Notes: generated by a model from the letters alone, not told the origin. Counted from the first letter of the stretch, positions 17,197 to 26,637 are shown. The stretch: 33,786 nucleotides of DNA from Methanofastidiosum sp. (GCA_020854815.1 JAHKLW010000087.1:1-33786); one strand, 5' to 3'. A program made the numbers and translations.

Positions 17197-18429
17197 TTAA
17201 ATTTTGTCGAGTGCTGATTTTAAATCGTTGATAAGATCCTCATGATTTTCTATTCCAACAGATAATCTTATCATGCTGTCAGTTATCTCAGCATCTTTCA
17301 GAGTTTGATGGTCGACCTCTGAGTGCGTCATTGCCTTCGGATGTTCTATTAAAGATTCAGTTCCCCCAAGACTTACTGCAAGCTTGCATAATTTTACATT
17401 GTTTAAAAATTTGAATGCCTCTTTCTTTCCACCTTTTAAATAAAAAGAGATTAATGACCCTGGTCCCTTGCACTGTTTTTTGTATATCTTGTACTGTTCA
17501 CTTTTTTTATCATATAACTCGGGGTATATTACTCTTTCAACTTTTGGATGTTTTAATAAAAATTCAGCTATCTTTATTGCGTTTTCCATTTGCCTTTGCA
17601 TTCGAATATGTACAGTCTCTAATGATCTAGCCATGAGCCATGAATCAAATGGATTTCCATTAGTTCCTATCATTCCTCTGATGCCTTTTACCTTGGATAT
17701 GTCTTCTTTTGATCCAAGAGCTGCACCAGCAATAATGTCTGAATGGCCACCTATAAATTTAGTTGCAGAATAAAGGACAATGTCAACTTTTTGTTCAAAA
17801 GGAGACTGAAATACTGGCCCCATGAAAGTATTGTCCACTAATACCTTTGCGTTAATCCCTTCTTTTTTTAATGCATTTCTAATTTTTACTATTGCTTCAA
17901 TGTCAATCATTACATTGTTGGGATTAGCAGGCGTTTCAACATATAGTATAACTGTTTTGCCATTTATCTTATCTTTAACTGAATTTATCATTGCTTCCAT
18001 TAATTTTGGAGAGTCAGATCCCGCATTAACATGGAATGTAGATACGCCCATTTTTTCAAAAAATTCTTTGAAAAGAAATTCAGTTCCACCATAAACGGGG
18101 TTAGTATAGAATATATAGTCTCCACTCTTTACAAAAGCGAGTAAAGTTGATGTTATTGCAGACATTCCTGAACCGAATATAGATGCTGCTTCGGCCCCTT
18201 CTAGTACCGAAAGTCTCTCTTCGACAATATCAAAGTTTGGATTTGCAAATCTAGAGTAGACAAATCCTTCTTCTCCTTTATCAAGTCCTAGTGCAACACG
18301 AATAAAGGATTCTCCCTCTTCTGCACTTTTAAATTTGTAAGTACTAGTTAAAAATATGGGGGGTTTTACTGAACCTTTATATTCTAACGGGTCATAACCC
18401 TTACTTATAACAACAGTTTCCTTTTTCAT
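17197..18429 (-). CDS. cystathionine gamma-synthase/lyase family PLP enzyme
   Basis: The 410-residue protein belongs to the Cys/Met metabolism PLP family (fold type I). Lys224 in SATKFIGGHSD is the Schiff-base lysine. SRFANPNFDIVEERLSVLEG, VDNTFMGP and the C-terminal GGTESLIEHPKAMTHSEV and IRLSVGIENHEDL motifs are intact. The position of the catalytic cysteine of methionine gamma-lyase (Cys116 of the Pseudomonas enzyme, YGCT) is glycine here (YGGT, Gly115), as in cystathionine gamma-synthase and gamma-lyase. A synthase, gamma-lyase or O-acetylhomoserine sulfhydrylase is therefore more likely than a canonical methionine gamma-lyase, though members of this family are hard to separate by sequence. 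SD GAGGGAT precedes the ATG. It is divergent from gar1. Confidence 0.82.
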   Translation of the reverse strand: MKKETVVISKGYDPLEYKGSVKPPIFLTSTYKFKSAEEGESFIRVALGLDKGEEGFVYSRFANPNFDIVEERLSVLEGAEAASIFGSGMSAITSTLLAFVKSGDYIFYTNPVYGGTEFLFKEFFEKMGVSTFHVNAGSDSPKLMEAMINSVKDKINGKTVILYVETPANPNNVMIDIEAIVKIRNALKKEGINAKVLVDNTFMGPVFQSPFEQKVDIVLYSATKFIGGHSDIIAGAALGSKEDISKVKGIRGMIGTNGNPFDSWLMARSLETVHIRMQRQMENAIKIAEFLLKHPKVERVIYPELYDKKSEQYKIYKKQCKGPGSLISFYLKGGKKEAFKFLNNVKLCKLAVSLGGTESLIEHPKAMTHSEVDHQTLKDAEITDSMIRLSVGIENHEDLINDLKSALDKI

Positions 18430-18457
18430 TATATCCCTCTATATACTATTCCAAATA

Positions 18458-18466
18458 TTTATAAAC
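18458..18466 (+). promoter_or_regulatory. TATA box of gar1
   Basis: TTTATAAAC is centred about 25 bp upstream of the gar1 ATG at 18487, predicting a leaderless transcript. A separate minus-strand element, CTTTTATAAC (18470-18479), is suitably placed for the divergent PLP-enzyme gene, so the two promoters overlap within 57 bases. Confidence 0.45.
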
Positions 18467-18486
18467 AATGTTATAAAAGTTTCTTT

Positions 18487-18714
18487 ATGAAGTATGTTGG
18501 GAGGGTTCTGCACTCACTTGGCCCTCTATTTGTATTAAAATCAAAAAAAGTCAAAATAAGGGATATTGGGGCTGATGCTTATATAGGGGATAAAAAAATT
18601 GGGAAGATTATAGAACTATTCGGTCCCGTGGAAGATCCTTATGTTAAGATTGTCTCGAGAAGAGACATTAAAGATAGAAAAAGTTTTGTTGGAAAGGATG
18701 TTTCAATTAGATAG
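18487..18714 (+). CDS. gar1: Gar1, H/ACA ribonucleoprotein subunit
   Basis: Gar1 is a core protein of the H/ACA small RNPs that guide pseudouridylation of rRNA; it binds Cbf5 and helps substrate turnover. The 75-residue protein is the usual archaeal length, a six-stranded beta-barrel core without the glycine/arginine-rich tails of eukaryotes. Recognisable segments are VGRVLHSLGPLFVLKSK, GADAYIGDKKIGKI and the hallmark ELFGPVEDPYVKIV. The start lacks an SD and fits leaderless expression from the TATA box upstream. The downstream surface-protein gene begins 16 bases after its stop, so the two may be cotranscribed without being functionally related. Confidence 0.9.
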   Translation: MKYVGRVLHSLGPLFVLKSKKVKIRDIGADAYIGDKKIGKIIELFGPVEDPYVKIVSRRDIKDRKSFVGKDVSIR

Positions 18715-18730
18715 AATTTTGAGGTCTTTT

Positions 18731-21229
18731 ATGAATAATATCGTAAAGACATTAATTATAGTGTTCTTGCTTGCATCTTCGTTTTCAAGTTTCAGCCCTG
18801 TATCAGGCCAAGATACTGGATATTCTATTGAAATATTACCCTCATTTTCAATAGCTACTCAAGACGATATTCCGAGACTTGTAGATCTTGCTTCCACCAA
18901 TAACGTTAATACAATTTACTTACACGTGAAGCGAGGCACAGGTACAAATCCTTCACCAGGAGTAGTTTTTTATAATAGCAGAATTGCACCTACTTTTTAT
19001 AATTTTGATGTTTTGTCAATAATGATTGATGAAGCTCATAAGAAGGATATAAAAGTATACGCTATTGTTCCAGTTTTCTACGATGTAATTGCTGCGAATA
19101 AAGGTTTTGCCTCTGAAGGGCCTCAGTCCGAGGGTTGGGTCTGCCCACAAACAGGATTTAATTATGAAAAAAGTATAATTGATGAGATAACAAATGGTTA
19201 CAAAGTAGATGGAATAATACTAGAATACTTTGGGTACTCAAATAATCTTAACTGCCAGTGTAGCGATTGCTTAAAAGAATTTGCGAGAATATATGGGGTA
19301 TCTGCTGATAGATTGAATTTGGAAACTGAAAAACAGAATAACTCTGATTTATGGATTAAATGGAATATATATCGAGCAGATGAACTTGCTAAACGTTTAG
19401 AAATTTTATCTCAAGACATTAGAACTAATAAAAAGATGAAGTTGGGAATAATCATACCCCCAACAACCTACCGCGATTACTTTGAAAATACCGATTTTGG
19501 TATTGATGTAAAAAAAATAGGAGACTATATTGACTTATTAATTTTCAGACGCCAAGGTCTCCCTTTAGAATATGTTCCAGATGCTACGAATGGATACAAT
19601 CTTCAATATGAAGGAGATATCTATGTCACTGTTGAAAACAAAGATATTGGATTACTTAATCTAGTTTATTCCAGCTCAGATTATACTTCAGGGATTATTT
19701 ATTTCCAACGAGAACCTTGGACTACACAGAGTTTTTCAAGAATAATTAAATCAAGGGCCGAAACGACAAACATTTGGGCAGTAAGAGTTGATTCTAGAGA
19801 ATACTTCAATCTTGACCTTGATTCATATATCCCTATTTGGAAAGATAGTAATATTAATACGGTAATAATCAGCGCGGGGAGACCATATTGGATAAATTTC
19901 AGATGGCCAGGGCACGAGAATGAATACAGCTCTTTAGTTCAATTGTCTTCAGGCGACCCATTAGAAAGAATGATTGACAAACTGAAAAGTGAAGGATTTA
20001 AGGTCGTAGTTTCTTTTAGTCTGAATAGCCCTGAATACATACAGGCTAATCCTGGTTCTGCTGCACTCGATTATGTATTTTCAAGAAGCTCTTCAAAAGT
20101 TTCGATGATCGAAATAACTCAAGGCGATTATGGTAAATATTACATAGATACAATTGAACATATAATAAAGAATTATGACGTTGATGCTATTCTAGTTACC
20201 AATGGAGACTTTTACGAGTATAGTTTTGACTCCAAATCAGAAGCAGAGTATCTCAAATACATGAACTCAAGAGGCATTGTGATTTACGAATGGCCAAAAA
20301 GAGATTTAATTGTTAATATTGATGACAGTACAATAACTAACTGGCAAAACTTTGAAATGGAAAAATTTTATTCTGTACTCAAAAACAGAGTAATCAACTA
20401 TGAAGTTGAACTTTGGGTTTCTGCAAAAACGGATGAAAAAGATCCAAATAATCTTTCTAGAAAATACGGACAGGACTTAAATATGTTAAACAATTATGCA
20501 ACAAGAGTTGTGGTAACTGCACCTCTTACAGAAGATATCTCTGGGAAGAATAGGAACTTTGCAGATACACTGCGTGAAGCAGGCATATCATATGTCTTGG
20601 AAGTACCTTTAATAAAAGGCGTAAGCACGCCGGTAACTACAGAAGAATTGGAATCAATATTAGAAAGCTCAATAAACGGTGGAACAAAATATACATTGAT
20701 GTCATCCAACTATTTGATGAATGAACTTATTTGGGACTCAGTTTTGAAACTCTCACTATATAAAGAAATAGCAGGTGTGGATGATGCACAGCTCATTAAT
20801 CTCTATAATGCAGGTTTGTATGATTTCTTAAAAGAGCGAGTCGAAGAAATAAAGCAAATAAGGGAAGAGGAAATAACAAATCTTCGGAATCAATCAAAAA
20901 CTAAGATTCAAAAGTTAGACAAAGTTGTAACGGATATTGAATCAAAACTTACTTTAACAAAAAATATTGGATTTGATGGTTCACAAGTATCTGAAAGATG
21001 GGATTTTGGGAGAAGAGAATATGGCCTATCTAAGAATTCTTTTATTGAAGGAAGATATAAAGAAGCACTTGATCGAGCCGAGAATGCAGAAATTGTTTTG
21101 AATCAAGTTAATTATGTACTCCAAGGAGAGATAGACAAAGTTTATTCTTCAAGAATGTTTATTGGATTTACAGTAGTCATAGTATTTGTAATATTCTTAT
21201 TCCTTGCATATTATTCTAGCAGAAATTAA
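18731..21229 (+). CDS. membrane-anchored surface protein with two glycoside-hydrolase-like barrels
   Basis: From the ATG at 18731 (SD GAGGT at 18721-18725) the product has 832 residues. A signal peptide (MNNIVKTLIIVFLLASSFSS onward to about Gly30) opens it. A first TIM-barrel-like region resembles GHL-type putative glycoside hydrolases: NTIYLHVKRGTG, HKKDIKVYAIVPVF, DGIILEYFGY and a C.C..C motif before LKEFARIYG. A second, related-looking region starts near residue 350 (IWAVRVDSREYF, VIISAGRP, EGFKVVVSFSL, DAILVTNGDFYEY). A charged coiled-coil segment precedes a C-terminal membrane helix (FIGFTVVIVFVIFLFLAYY). The protein should sit on the outside of the cell membrane. Substrate is unknown, and catalytic acids cannot be assigned with confidence. 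The open frame extends upstream into gar1, but that part is not protein-like. Confidence 0.7.
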   Translation: MNNIVKTLIIVFLLASSFSSFSPVSGQDTGYSIEILPSFSIATQDDIPRLVDLASTNNVNTIYLHVKRGTGTNPSPGVVFYNSRIAPTFYNFDVLSIMIDEAHKKDIKVYAIVPVFYDVIAANKGFASEGPQSEGWVCPQTGFNYEKSIIDEITNGYKVDGIILEYFGYSNNLNCQCSDCLKEFARIYGVSADRLNLETEKQNNSDLWIKWNIYRADELAKRLEILSQDIRTNKKMKLGIIIPPTTYRDYFENTDFGIDVKKIGDYIDLLIFRRQGLPLEYVPDATNGYNLQYEGDIYVTVENKDIGLLNLVYSSSDYTSGIIYFQREPWTTQSFSRIIKSRAETTNIWAVRVDSREYFNLDLDSYIPIWKDSNINTVIISAGRPYWINFRWPGHENEYSSLVQLSSGDPLERMIDKLKSEGFKVVVSFSLNSPEYIQANPGSAALDYVFSRSSSKVSMIEITQGDYGKYYIDTIEHIIKNYDVDAILVTNGDFYEYSFDSKSEAEYLKYMNSRGIVIYEWPKRDLIVNIDDSTITNWQNFEMEKFYSVLKNRVINYEVELWVSAKTDEKDPNNLSRKYGQDLNMLNNYATRVVVTAPLTEDISGKNRNFADTLREAGISYVLEVPLIKGVSTPVTTEELESILESSINGGTKYTLMSSNYLMNELIWDSVLKLSLYKEIAGVDDAQLINLYNAGLYDFLKERVEEIKQIREEEITNLRNQSKTKIQKLDKVVTDIESKLTLTKNIGFDGSQVSERWDFGRREYGLSKNSFIEGRYKEALDRAENAEIVLNQVNYVLQGEIDKVYSSRMFIGFTVVIVFVIFLFLAYYSSRN

Positions 21230-21310
21230 AAGAATTAGTTTTAAATATCAAAGCTTAATTTATTAATTAGAAGTCTTTAATAATGTATAATAGTTATAAT
21301 GGTGATTTTC

Positions 21311-22594
21311 ATGGTAAAGAATATTATTTTTGGTTTGACAGAGAAAAAATATCGATGGATTCTATTATTAGCTCTTTCATTAGTCTATTTTTTTGTTTAT
21401 TTTCACAGAGTTTCATCGGCAGTTATTTCTAAGGATTTACTTAATGAATTTGGAGTTTCTGCCTTATCTTTGGGGCTTTTATCGTCTATGTATTTCTATT
21501 CATATTCATTATTTCAAATACCTGTCGGGATTCTCTCTGACACACTTGGGCCAAGAAAAACAATAGCATTCCTTACTATCTTTTCTGCTATAGGATCGTT
21601 CTTATTTGGAATTGCCTTGAACTTTAACATGGCTCTTTTTGCAAGACTTATAATAGGAGTTGGTGTTTCGGGAGTATGGATACCAGCTCTAAAATTATTT
21701 TCTGTTTGGTATTCTAAGAGAGAGTATGCAACAATGGTTGGAGTCTTGCTTTCAGTTGGAAATATAGGGGCTCTTTCTGCATCCTATCCTCTCGCTTTAA
21801 TAGTATCTGATTTTGGATGGAGATACGCATTTTACATTATTGGTATAATTTCAATATTTCTTGCATTGATAGCATGGATATTTATAAGAGATTCTCCAGA
21901 ACAATATTTGAACAAAAATAAAGGAATAAAGGTATCAACTTCAGTTCCTATTAAACAATACATCTCTAAAGACCATCTGAGATTGATTGCTAAAAATAAA
22001 GATGTCTGGATATTGTCTATATGGCTATTTGTAGTATATGGCGCTCTTCTAGCTTACCAAGGTTTATGGGCTTATCCTTATTTTAGAGATGTCTTTGGTT
22101 TATCTAAATCTTCATCAGGTTTTATCCTAATGTTTGTCAGCATTGGAATGCTTATAGGATCCCCATTTGTAGGATATTTCTCAGACAAAATTATGAGAAG
22201 CAGGAAGAAGGTAATAATCATATGGGTTGCTTCATTTATCTTGCCATGGGTATTAATCTCATTTTTTACGGCAAGTATCACCATAAATCTTCTTTATCTA
22301 ATTTCTTTTTGGATGGGATTTTTTGGATGTGCAAATGTTGTTATATTTGCCATTATTAAAGAACAGTTTCCTTTAGAGATTACTGGAACAGTCCAAAGCA
22401 TAGTTAATGTTTTTCCATTCGTAGGCGCGGCTTTCTTTCAGACATTTCTTGGATACATACTTGATACCGTAGGTGGATTTGATGGAGTATATCCTGTGGC
22501 TGCTTATAGTATGGCATTCAAATATGTATTTGCTTTTGTTATTATAGTATTCATCATGTCTTTCTTTGTCAAAGAAACAATGACAACAGATTAG
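21311..22594 (+). CDS. major facilitator superfamily transporter
   Basis: The 427-residue membrane protein has about twelve hydrophobic helices in two halves joined by a hydrophilic loop near residues 195-225. The MFS signature between helices 2 and 3 is visible as GILSDTLGPRKT, with the related GYFSDKIMRSRKK between helices 8 and 9. The ATG at 21311 is chosen because GGTGAT (21301-21306) lies four bases upstream; an ATG at 21299 would start before that SD. It precedes an M20 carbamoylase-type hydrolase by 17 bases, suggesting an operon that imports and cleaves an N-carbamoyl or ureide-like nitrogen compound. The substrate itself cannot be read from sequence. Confidence 0.85.
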   Translation: MVKNIIFGLTEKKYRWILLLALSLVYFFVYFHRVSSAVISKDLLNEFGVSALSLGLLSSMYFYSYSLFQIPVGILSDTLGPRKTIAFLTIFSAIGSFLFGIALNFNMALFARLIIGVGVSGVWIPALKLFSVWYSKREYATMVGVLLSVGNIGALSASYPLALIVSDFGWRYAFYIIGIISIFLALIAWIFIRDSPEQYLNKNKGIKVSTSVPIKQYISKDHLRLIAKNKDVWILSIWLFVVYGALLAYQGLWAYPYFRDVFGLSKSSSGFILMFVSIGMLIGSPFVGYFSDKIMRSRKKVIIIWVASFILPWVLISFFTASITINLLYLISFWMGFFGCANVVIFAIIKEQFPLEITGTVQSIVNVFPFVGAAFFQTFLGYILDTVGGFDGVYPVAAYSMAFKYVFAFVIIVFIMSFFVKETMTTD

Positions 22595-22611
22595 AATATC
22601 GGAGATTTACT

Positions 22612-23835
22612 ATGAAAGTCAGTGCAAAAAGGCTTGAAAATGACATAAATCGAATTAACAATTATAACTCGACACCAGGCCACGGTATAAGCAGATTAAC
22701 ATTCACAAAAGAATATATGAATGCAATGAACTACATCTTCAAAGAACTTGAAAAGATAGGTGCAGAGATACAGATAATGCGTGGAGGAAATATAAGGGCA
22801 AGATTGGAAGGTAGCGAAAAAGATGCGCCTTCGATCATGATTGGCTCACATATAGACAGTGTCTTTCATGGCGGCATGTTTGATGGGGTTGTAGGAACTA
22901 TAACCTCTTTAGAAGTATTGAGGACAATTTATGAGAATAAGGCCACCCATACGAATCCAATTGATTTTGTAATTTTTGCAGAAGAGGATGGCTCAAGATT
23001 TTCTTCTGTTTTATTGGGAAGCAGGATATGGGCCGGGAAAGTAAAAGATGAAGACTTGTCAAAAATCATTGATAAAGATGGAGTAAGCTATTTTGAAGCA
23101 ATGAATAAATCAGGACTCACACCTAAGGATAACTCTATATTAAATGGAAAAAAAATAAAAGCTATGATTGAACCACATATTGAACAGAGTCGAGTTCTCG
23201 AGAGTAAATGCCTTTCAATTGGTATTGTTGAGACAATCGCGGGGATAAAACAGTTAGAAATAACAATTAAAGGTGTTTCAAATCATGCCGGCGCAACCCC
23301 TATGAATTTAAGAAACGATGCTCTTTGTGGGGCGGCAGAGATTATTTTAAATTCAGAAAAGTTCGCTTCACATAATGGGACTTCAGTTGCAACAGTAGGT
23401 CTTGTTGAAGTAAATCCGGGTAAAACTAATATTGTACCTGGGGAAGTGAGATTAACTCTAGATATTAGAGATAGAGATGATGTTACCCTAAATAAAATAA
23501 CGGATAGAATAGTCAATTCGATTGGTCCAACATGCAATAATAGAGGTCTTACCTATGGCATTAAACAGGTCTCTTATACTAAACCAGTTCTTTTGTCTAA
23601 AAGGGTAGTTGAAGTAATTGAGAACTCTGCTAAAAATCTGGGCGTTGATTTCTTAAAAATGGTAAGCGGGGCTGTCCATGATTCTTCAATTATTGCTGAA
23701 TTAGCTGATGTAGGTATGATCTTTGTTCCAAGCAAGAATGGTAGAAGCCACTGTCCAGAAGAATACACAGATTTGAAAGATATTGAAATAGCTGCAAATA
23801 TTCTATTAAAAACTGTGTTAGAACTTTCAAAATAA
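22612..23835 (+). CDS. M20-family N-carbamoyl-L-amino acid / allantoate-type amidohydrolase
   Basis: The 407-residue protein belongs to the hydantoinase/carbamoylase (HyuC/AllC) branch of peptidase family M20. These are binuclear zinc or manganese enzymes that hydrolyse N-carbamoyl amino acids, ureidoglycine-type compounds or allantoate. Conserved elements are GSHIDSV (His80), GGMFDGVVG (Asp91), AEEDGSRF (Glu124-Glu125), EPHIEQ (His189), the lid-domain NHAGATPM, SGAVHDSS, and the C-terminal histidine in GRSHCPEE. All expected metal ligands appear present. SD GGAGAT lies five bases before the ATG. Context with an MFS transporter upstream suggests scavenging of an external substrate; it is convergent with an AEC transporter gene. 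Confidence 0.88.
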   Translation: MKVSAKRLENDINRINNYNSTPGHGISRLTFTKEYMNAMNYIFKELEKIGAEIQIMRGGNIRARLEGSEKDAPSIMIGSHIDSVFHGGMFDGVVGTITSLEVLRTIYENKATHTNPIDFVIFAEEDGSRFSSVLLGSRIWAGKVKDEDLSKIIDKDGVSYFEAMNKSGLTPKDNSILNGKKIKAMIEPHIEQSRVLESKCLSIGIVETIAGIKQLEITIKGVSNHAGATPMNLRNDALCGAAEIILNSEKFASHNGTSVATVGLVEVNPGKTNIVPGEVRLTLDIRDRDDVTLNKITDRIVNSIGPTCNNRGLTYGIKQVSYTKPVLLSKRVVEVIENSAKNLGVDFLKMVSGAVHDSSIIAELADVGMIFVPSKNGRSHCPEEYTDLKDIEIAANILLKTVLELSK

Positions 23836-23842
23836 TATAATA

Positions 23843-24778
23843 TCAGAAAATAGTTTCTAGGATAATTAACCATATGTTAAGGTAAAATACTGAAAGCAGT
23901 GCAGATATAATATTGAGAGATGCTATTGTTTCTTTGAAGAAGTCGTATCTTTCACTTAATACTATAGATGAAACAGCTATAGGCATGCCATGCATAAGCA
24001 CTATAATAGTGCTCTCAAATGCAGGGACTACAAATACAAATTTCAAGAATATAATTGCCACTAAGGGCAAGAATACTATTCTCAAAAGACTTAATCCAAA
24101 TGCGGTCTTTAAATTTCCATAACTTCTCCCAAAAAAAAATAATCCGAGCATGAAAATAGCTACAGTCGAAGTAGTACTTCCCAATCTATGCAATGTAGTA
24201 GAAATAAAAATGGGAACTTCGAATCCTATGATATTAATAGAAACACCAAATAAAGTAGAAAGGATCAAAGGATTTTTTGAGAATCTCTTTACAAGCGTTT
24301 TTACTCTAGAGATTTTTTCATCGCCGAGTTTGTATAGTTCTAATACTGAAGTTGCAGTAATAACACTTACAAAACTAATTGTAGATGCAAATAGTGCTGC
24401 TAATCTTTCTGACTCCCCTGTACCAAAAGCAAATACAATGAAGGGTATGCCGAAAAAGGCGAGACTTCCAAAAACAGTTGTAACAATTAATAGATAAAGT
24501 GTTTTTTTATCTTTAACAATTCCCAATATGAAAATAGCAATGAAAACGGCTAGGGCAACAAAAGTTGGAGTTATTCCTGCAACAACATATCTTATAATCT
24601 CTCTTGAAAACTCAACTTCGTATATATTAATGAAAAAGAGTGAGGGAAGTGCAAAGTAATATATGTAAGAACTTAAGACTCTTTCGTCACCGTGTTTAAG
24701 AATGCCATACTTCCTTGATAGATATCCAAGAGCTATTAGAAGCAATATTGGAACTGAAGTTCTAAGTATAACGCTCAA
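23843..24778 (-). CDS. AEC (auxin efflux carrier) family transporter
   Basis: The 311-residue protein has about ten hydrophobic helices and the typical length of AEC-family permeases, which in microbes carry malonate, malate or similar organic anions. Family-like features are an early GYLSRKYGIL, YIYYFALPSLFFINI in helix 2, and the C-terminal HGMPIAVSSIVLSERYD with its polar break in the membrane. The start is TTG at 24776-24778, supported by a strong SD (AGAGGA) five bases upstream. It is convergent with the M20 hydrolase gene (seven-base gap) and divergent from uvrC. The transported compound is unknown. Confidence 0.83.
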   Translation of the reverse strand: MSVILRTSVPILLLIALGYLSRKYGILKHGDERVLSSYIYYFALPSLFFINIYEVEFSREIIRYVVAGITPTFVALAVFIAIFILGIVKDKKTLYLLIVTTVFGSLAFFGIPFIVFAFGTGESERLAALFASTISFVSVITATSVLELYKLGDEKISRVKTLVKRFSKNPLILSTLFGVSINIIGFEVPIFISTTLHRLGSTTSTVAIFMLGLFFFGRSYGNLKTAFGLSLLRIVFLPLVAIIFLKFVFVVPAFESTIIVLMHGMPIAVSSIVLSERYDFFKETIASLNIISALLSVFYLNIWLIILETIF

Positions 24779-24876
24779 TTAATTCCTCTTGGCTTTTAGT
24801 TATTCGTCATGATTTAAAATCTTTTGTATTTTATTTTAAAAACGCTTAAATTCATATGTAATGAGTATCTTATGTC

Positions 24877-26601
24877 ATGAGAAATGATCTTTATATCAAA
24901 AAAAATTTTCCAGAAGAGCCCGGCGTTTATGTTATGAAGGACTCTAATGGGAATGTTCTTTACGTCGGAAAGGCAAAATCATTAAAGAAAAGATTAGCTT
25001 CTTACTTTCAAAAAAATATTCCCGATAGAATCTCTTTTCTAATGAACAGGGTAGATGATATTGAGTGTATTGCTACCGATAATGAAACAGAGGCGCTTTT
25101 ACTTGAGTACAATCTCATAAAAAAATACAAGCCTAGGTACAACATTCATTTTAGGGATGATAAGAAGTATCCTTATATAAAAATAACAAATGAGAACTTT
25201 CCAAGATTAATAGTCTCAAGGAAGATTGAAGAGGACGGTGCTTATTATTTCGGCCCTTATTCAGATGTAGGCTCTGCAAGAAGAATGCTTGCACTTGCCA
25301 GAAATATATTCAAGTTAAGAAGCTGTAAAAAAATGAATAAAAATCCATGTCTCAATTTTTATATAAAAAGATGCACAGGTCCCTGTTCTGATCCAAATTC
25401 TAAACAAGAATATAATAAGAGAGTAGATGGATTACTAATGTTCTTTGAGAATAGGGGCGAGGAGTTAATAACAAAACTTGAGGAAGAAATGAACTCTCAC
25501 TCGAAAGAATTAGATTTTGAAAAAGCTTTAGTTTTAAGAGATGAGATAGATGCAATAAGAAAATCGATGGAAGAGCAGAAAATCTTTCTTGATTCACCAA
25601 TAAACAAAGATGTCATAGGATACTATGACAAGAAAACAATATGTATTTGCGTAGTAATGATAAGAAGGGGGGCCCTAATTGGGGCAAAAAATTATCCCAT
25701 AGCGGAAACTTTGTTTGATAGAGAGGACACTTTGTCATCGTTTCTAAAGCAACATTATAAGGAAGAGTATATACCAAACAGGATTATCCTGCCTTTTGAG
25801 ATTCCTGAAAGGGAGGAAATTCAAACATTTTTATCTAATGGAAAACATGAACTAACAATAACTCCGCCATCTTCTCTTCGTGAGAAGGAGGAAGTACTGC
25901 TCGCAACTAAAAATGCTGAACTTTTTTTATCTTCAGAAAAGAAATCACCTCTCGAAGGTCTTATGAATTCACTTGGACTTGAAACTCTGCCAAAAAGAAT
26001 TGAAGGATATGATATTTCAAATATGGGCCCAGAGATAAAAGTAGGCTCGCAGGTGACTTTTATTGATGGGAAACCTTCTAAGGAAAATTATAGAATATAC
26101 AAGATCAAGACAGTTTCTGGCCAGGATGATATATCCTCCCTTAGAGAAGTTTTGAGCAGACGATTTAGACATAATGAGTCTTTGCCAGATTTGATACTAA
26201 TTGACGGAGGGAAAGGCCATTTGAACACGGCTCTATCGGTATTAGACTCTCTTGATCTTGAAATACCCACTGTTGCGCTTGCAAAGCAAGAGGAAGATCT
26301 TTTTTTTGAAAATGAACTTAATCCAGACATAGATACAGATTCTAAGAATCTTTTAATTAAGATAAGGGATGAGGCTCACCGATTTGCTATAAAGAATCTA
26401 AGGAACATGAAAAGAAAAGCAAGTATCCATTCACCTCTAGATGACATACCCGGGCTTGGCCCCAAAAGAAAAACTAAGCTAATTGACCGATTTGGATCTA
26501 TTGAAAATCTAAAGAATGCAAAAATTGAGGAGATCGAAGAAGTTATTATAAATCGTTCTCTTTCGGCAAGAATTTATAATTTTATTAAAACATTGAAATA
26601 A
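24877..26601 (+). CDS. uvrC: UvrC, excinuclease ABC subunit C
   Basis: UvrC makes both incisions around a lesion in nucleotide excision repair with UvrA and UvrB. The 574-residue protein has all expected parts: the GIY-YIG nuclease at residues about 14-92 (PGVYVM, LYVGKAKSLKKRL), a four-cysteine [4Fe-4S] motif (RSCKKMNKNPCLNFYIKRCT, then GPC), a UVR helix pair (EKALVLRDEIDAIRKSMEEQ), the RNase H-like nuclease domain (IEGYDISNMGP, LILIDGGKGHLN) and C-terminal helix-hairpin-helix (IPGLGPKRKTKLIDRFGS). Length is slightly below the bacterial norm of about 600. uvrABC is patchy in Archaea and thought to come from Bacteria; uvrA and uvrB are not in this window. No SD is seen, so the transcript may be leaderless. 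Confidence 0.96.
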   Translation: MRNDLYIKKNFPEEPGVYVMKDSNGNVLYVGKAKSLKKRLASYFQKNIPDRISFLMNRVDDIECIATDNETEALLLEYNLIKKYKPRYNIHFRDDKKYPYIKITNENFPRLIVSRKIEEDGAYYFGPYSDVGSARRMLALARNIFKLRSCKKMNKNPCLNFYIKRCTGPCSDPNSKQEYNKRVDGLLMFFENRGEELITKLEEEMNSHSKELDFEKALVLRDEIDAIRKSMEEQKIFLDSPINKDVIGYYDKKTICICVVMIRRGALIGAKNYPIAETLFDREDTLSSFLKQHYKEEYIPNRIILPFEIPEREEIQTFLSNGKHELTITPPSSLREKEEVLLATKNAELFLSSEKKSPLEGLMNSLGLETLPKRIEGYDISNMGPEIKVGSQVTFIDGKPSKENYRIYKIKTVSGQDDISSLREVLSRRFRHNESLPDLILIDGGKGHLNTALSVLDSLDLEIPTVALAKQEEDLFFENELNPDIDTDSKNLLIKIRDEAHRFAIKNLRNMKRKASIHSPLDDIPGLGPKRKTKLIDRFGSIENLKNAKIEEIEEVIINRSLSARIYNFIKTLK

Positions 26602-26637
26602 GATTATCGATAGACGAAATTGGATACCCAAAACAAA

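Noticed and set aside
17197-18429. Naming the PLP enzyme methionine gamma-lyase to fit methanethiol metabolism
   Set aside because: The diagnostic cysteine is glycine, so the sequence does not support that name; kept as a family-level call.
18641-18730. Extended start of the surface-protein gene inside gar1
   Set aside because: The extra residues are charged and unrelated to a signal peptide; the ATG at 18731 has an SD and a textbook signal sequence.
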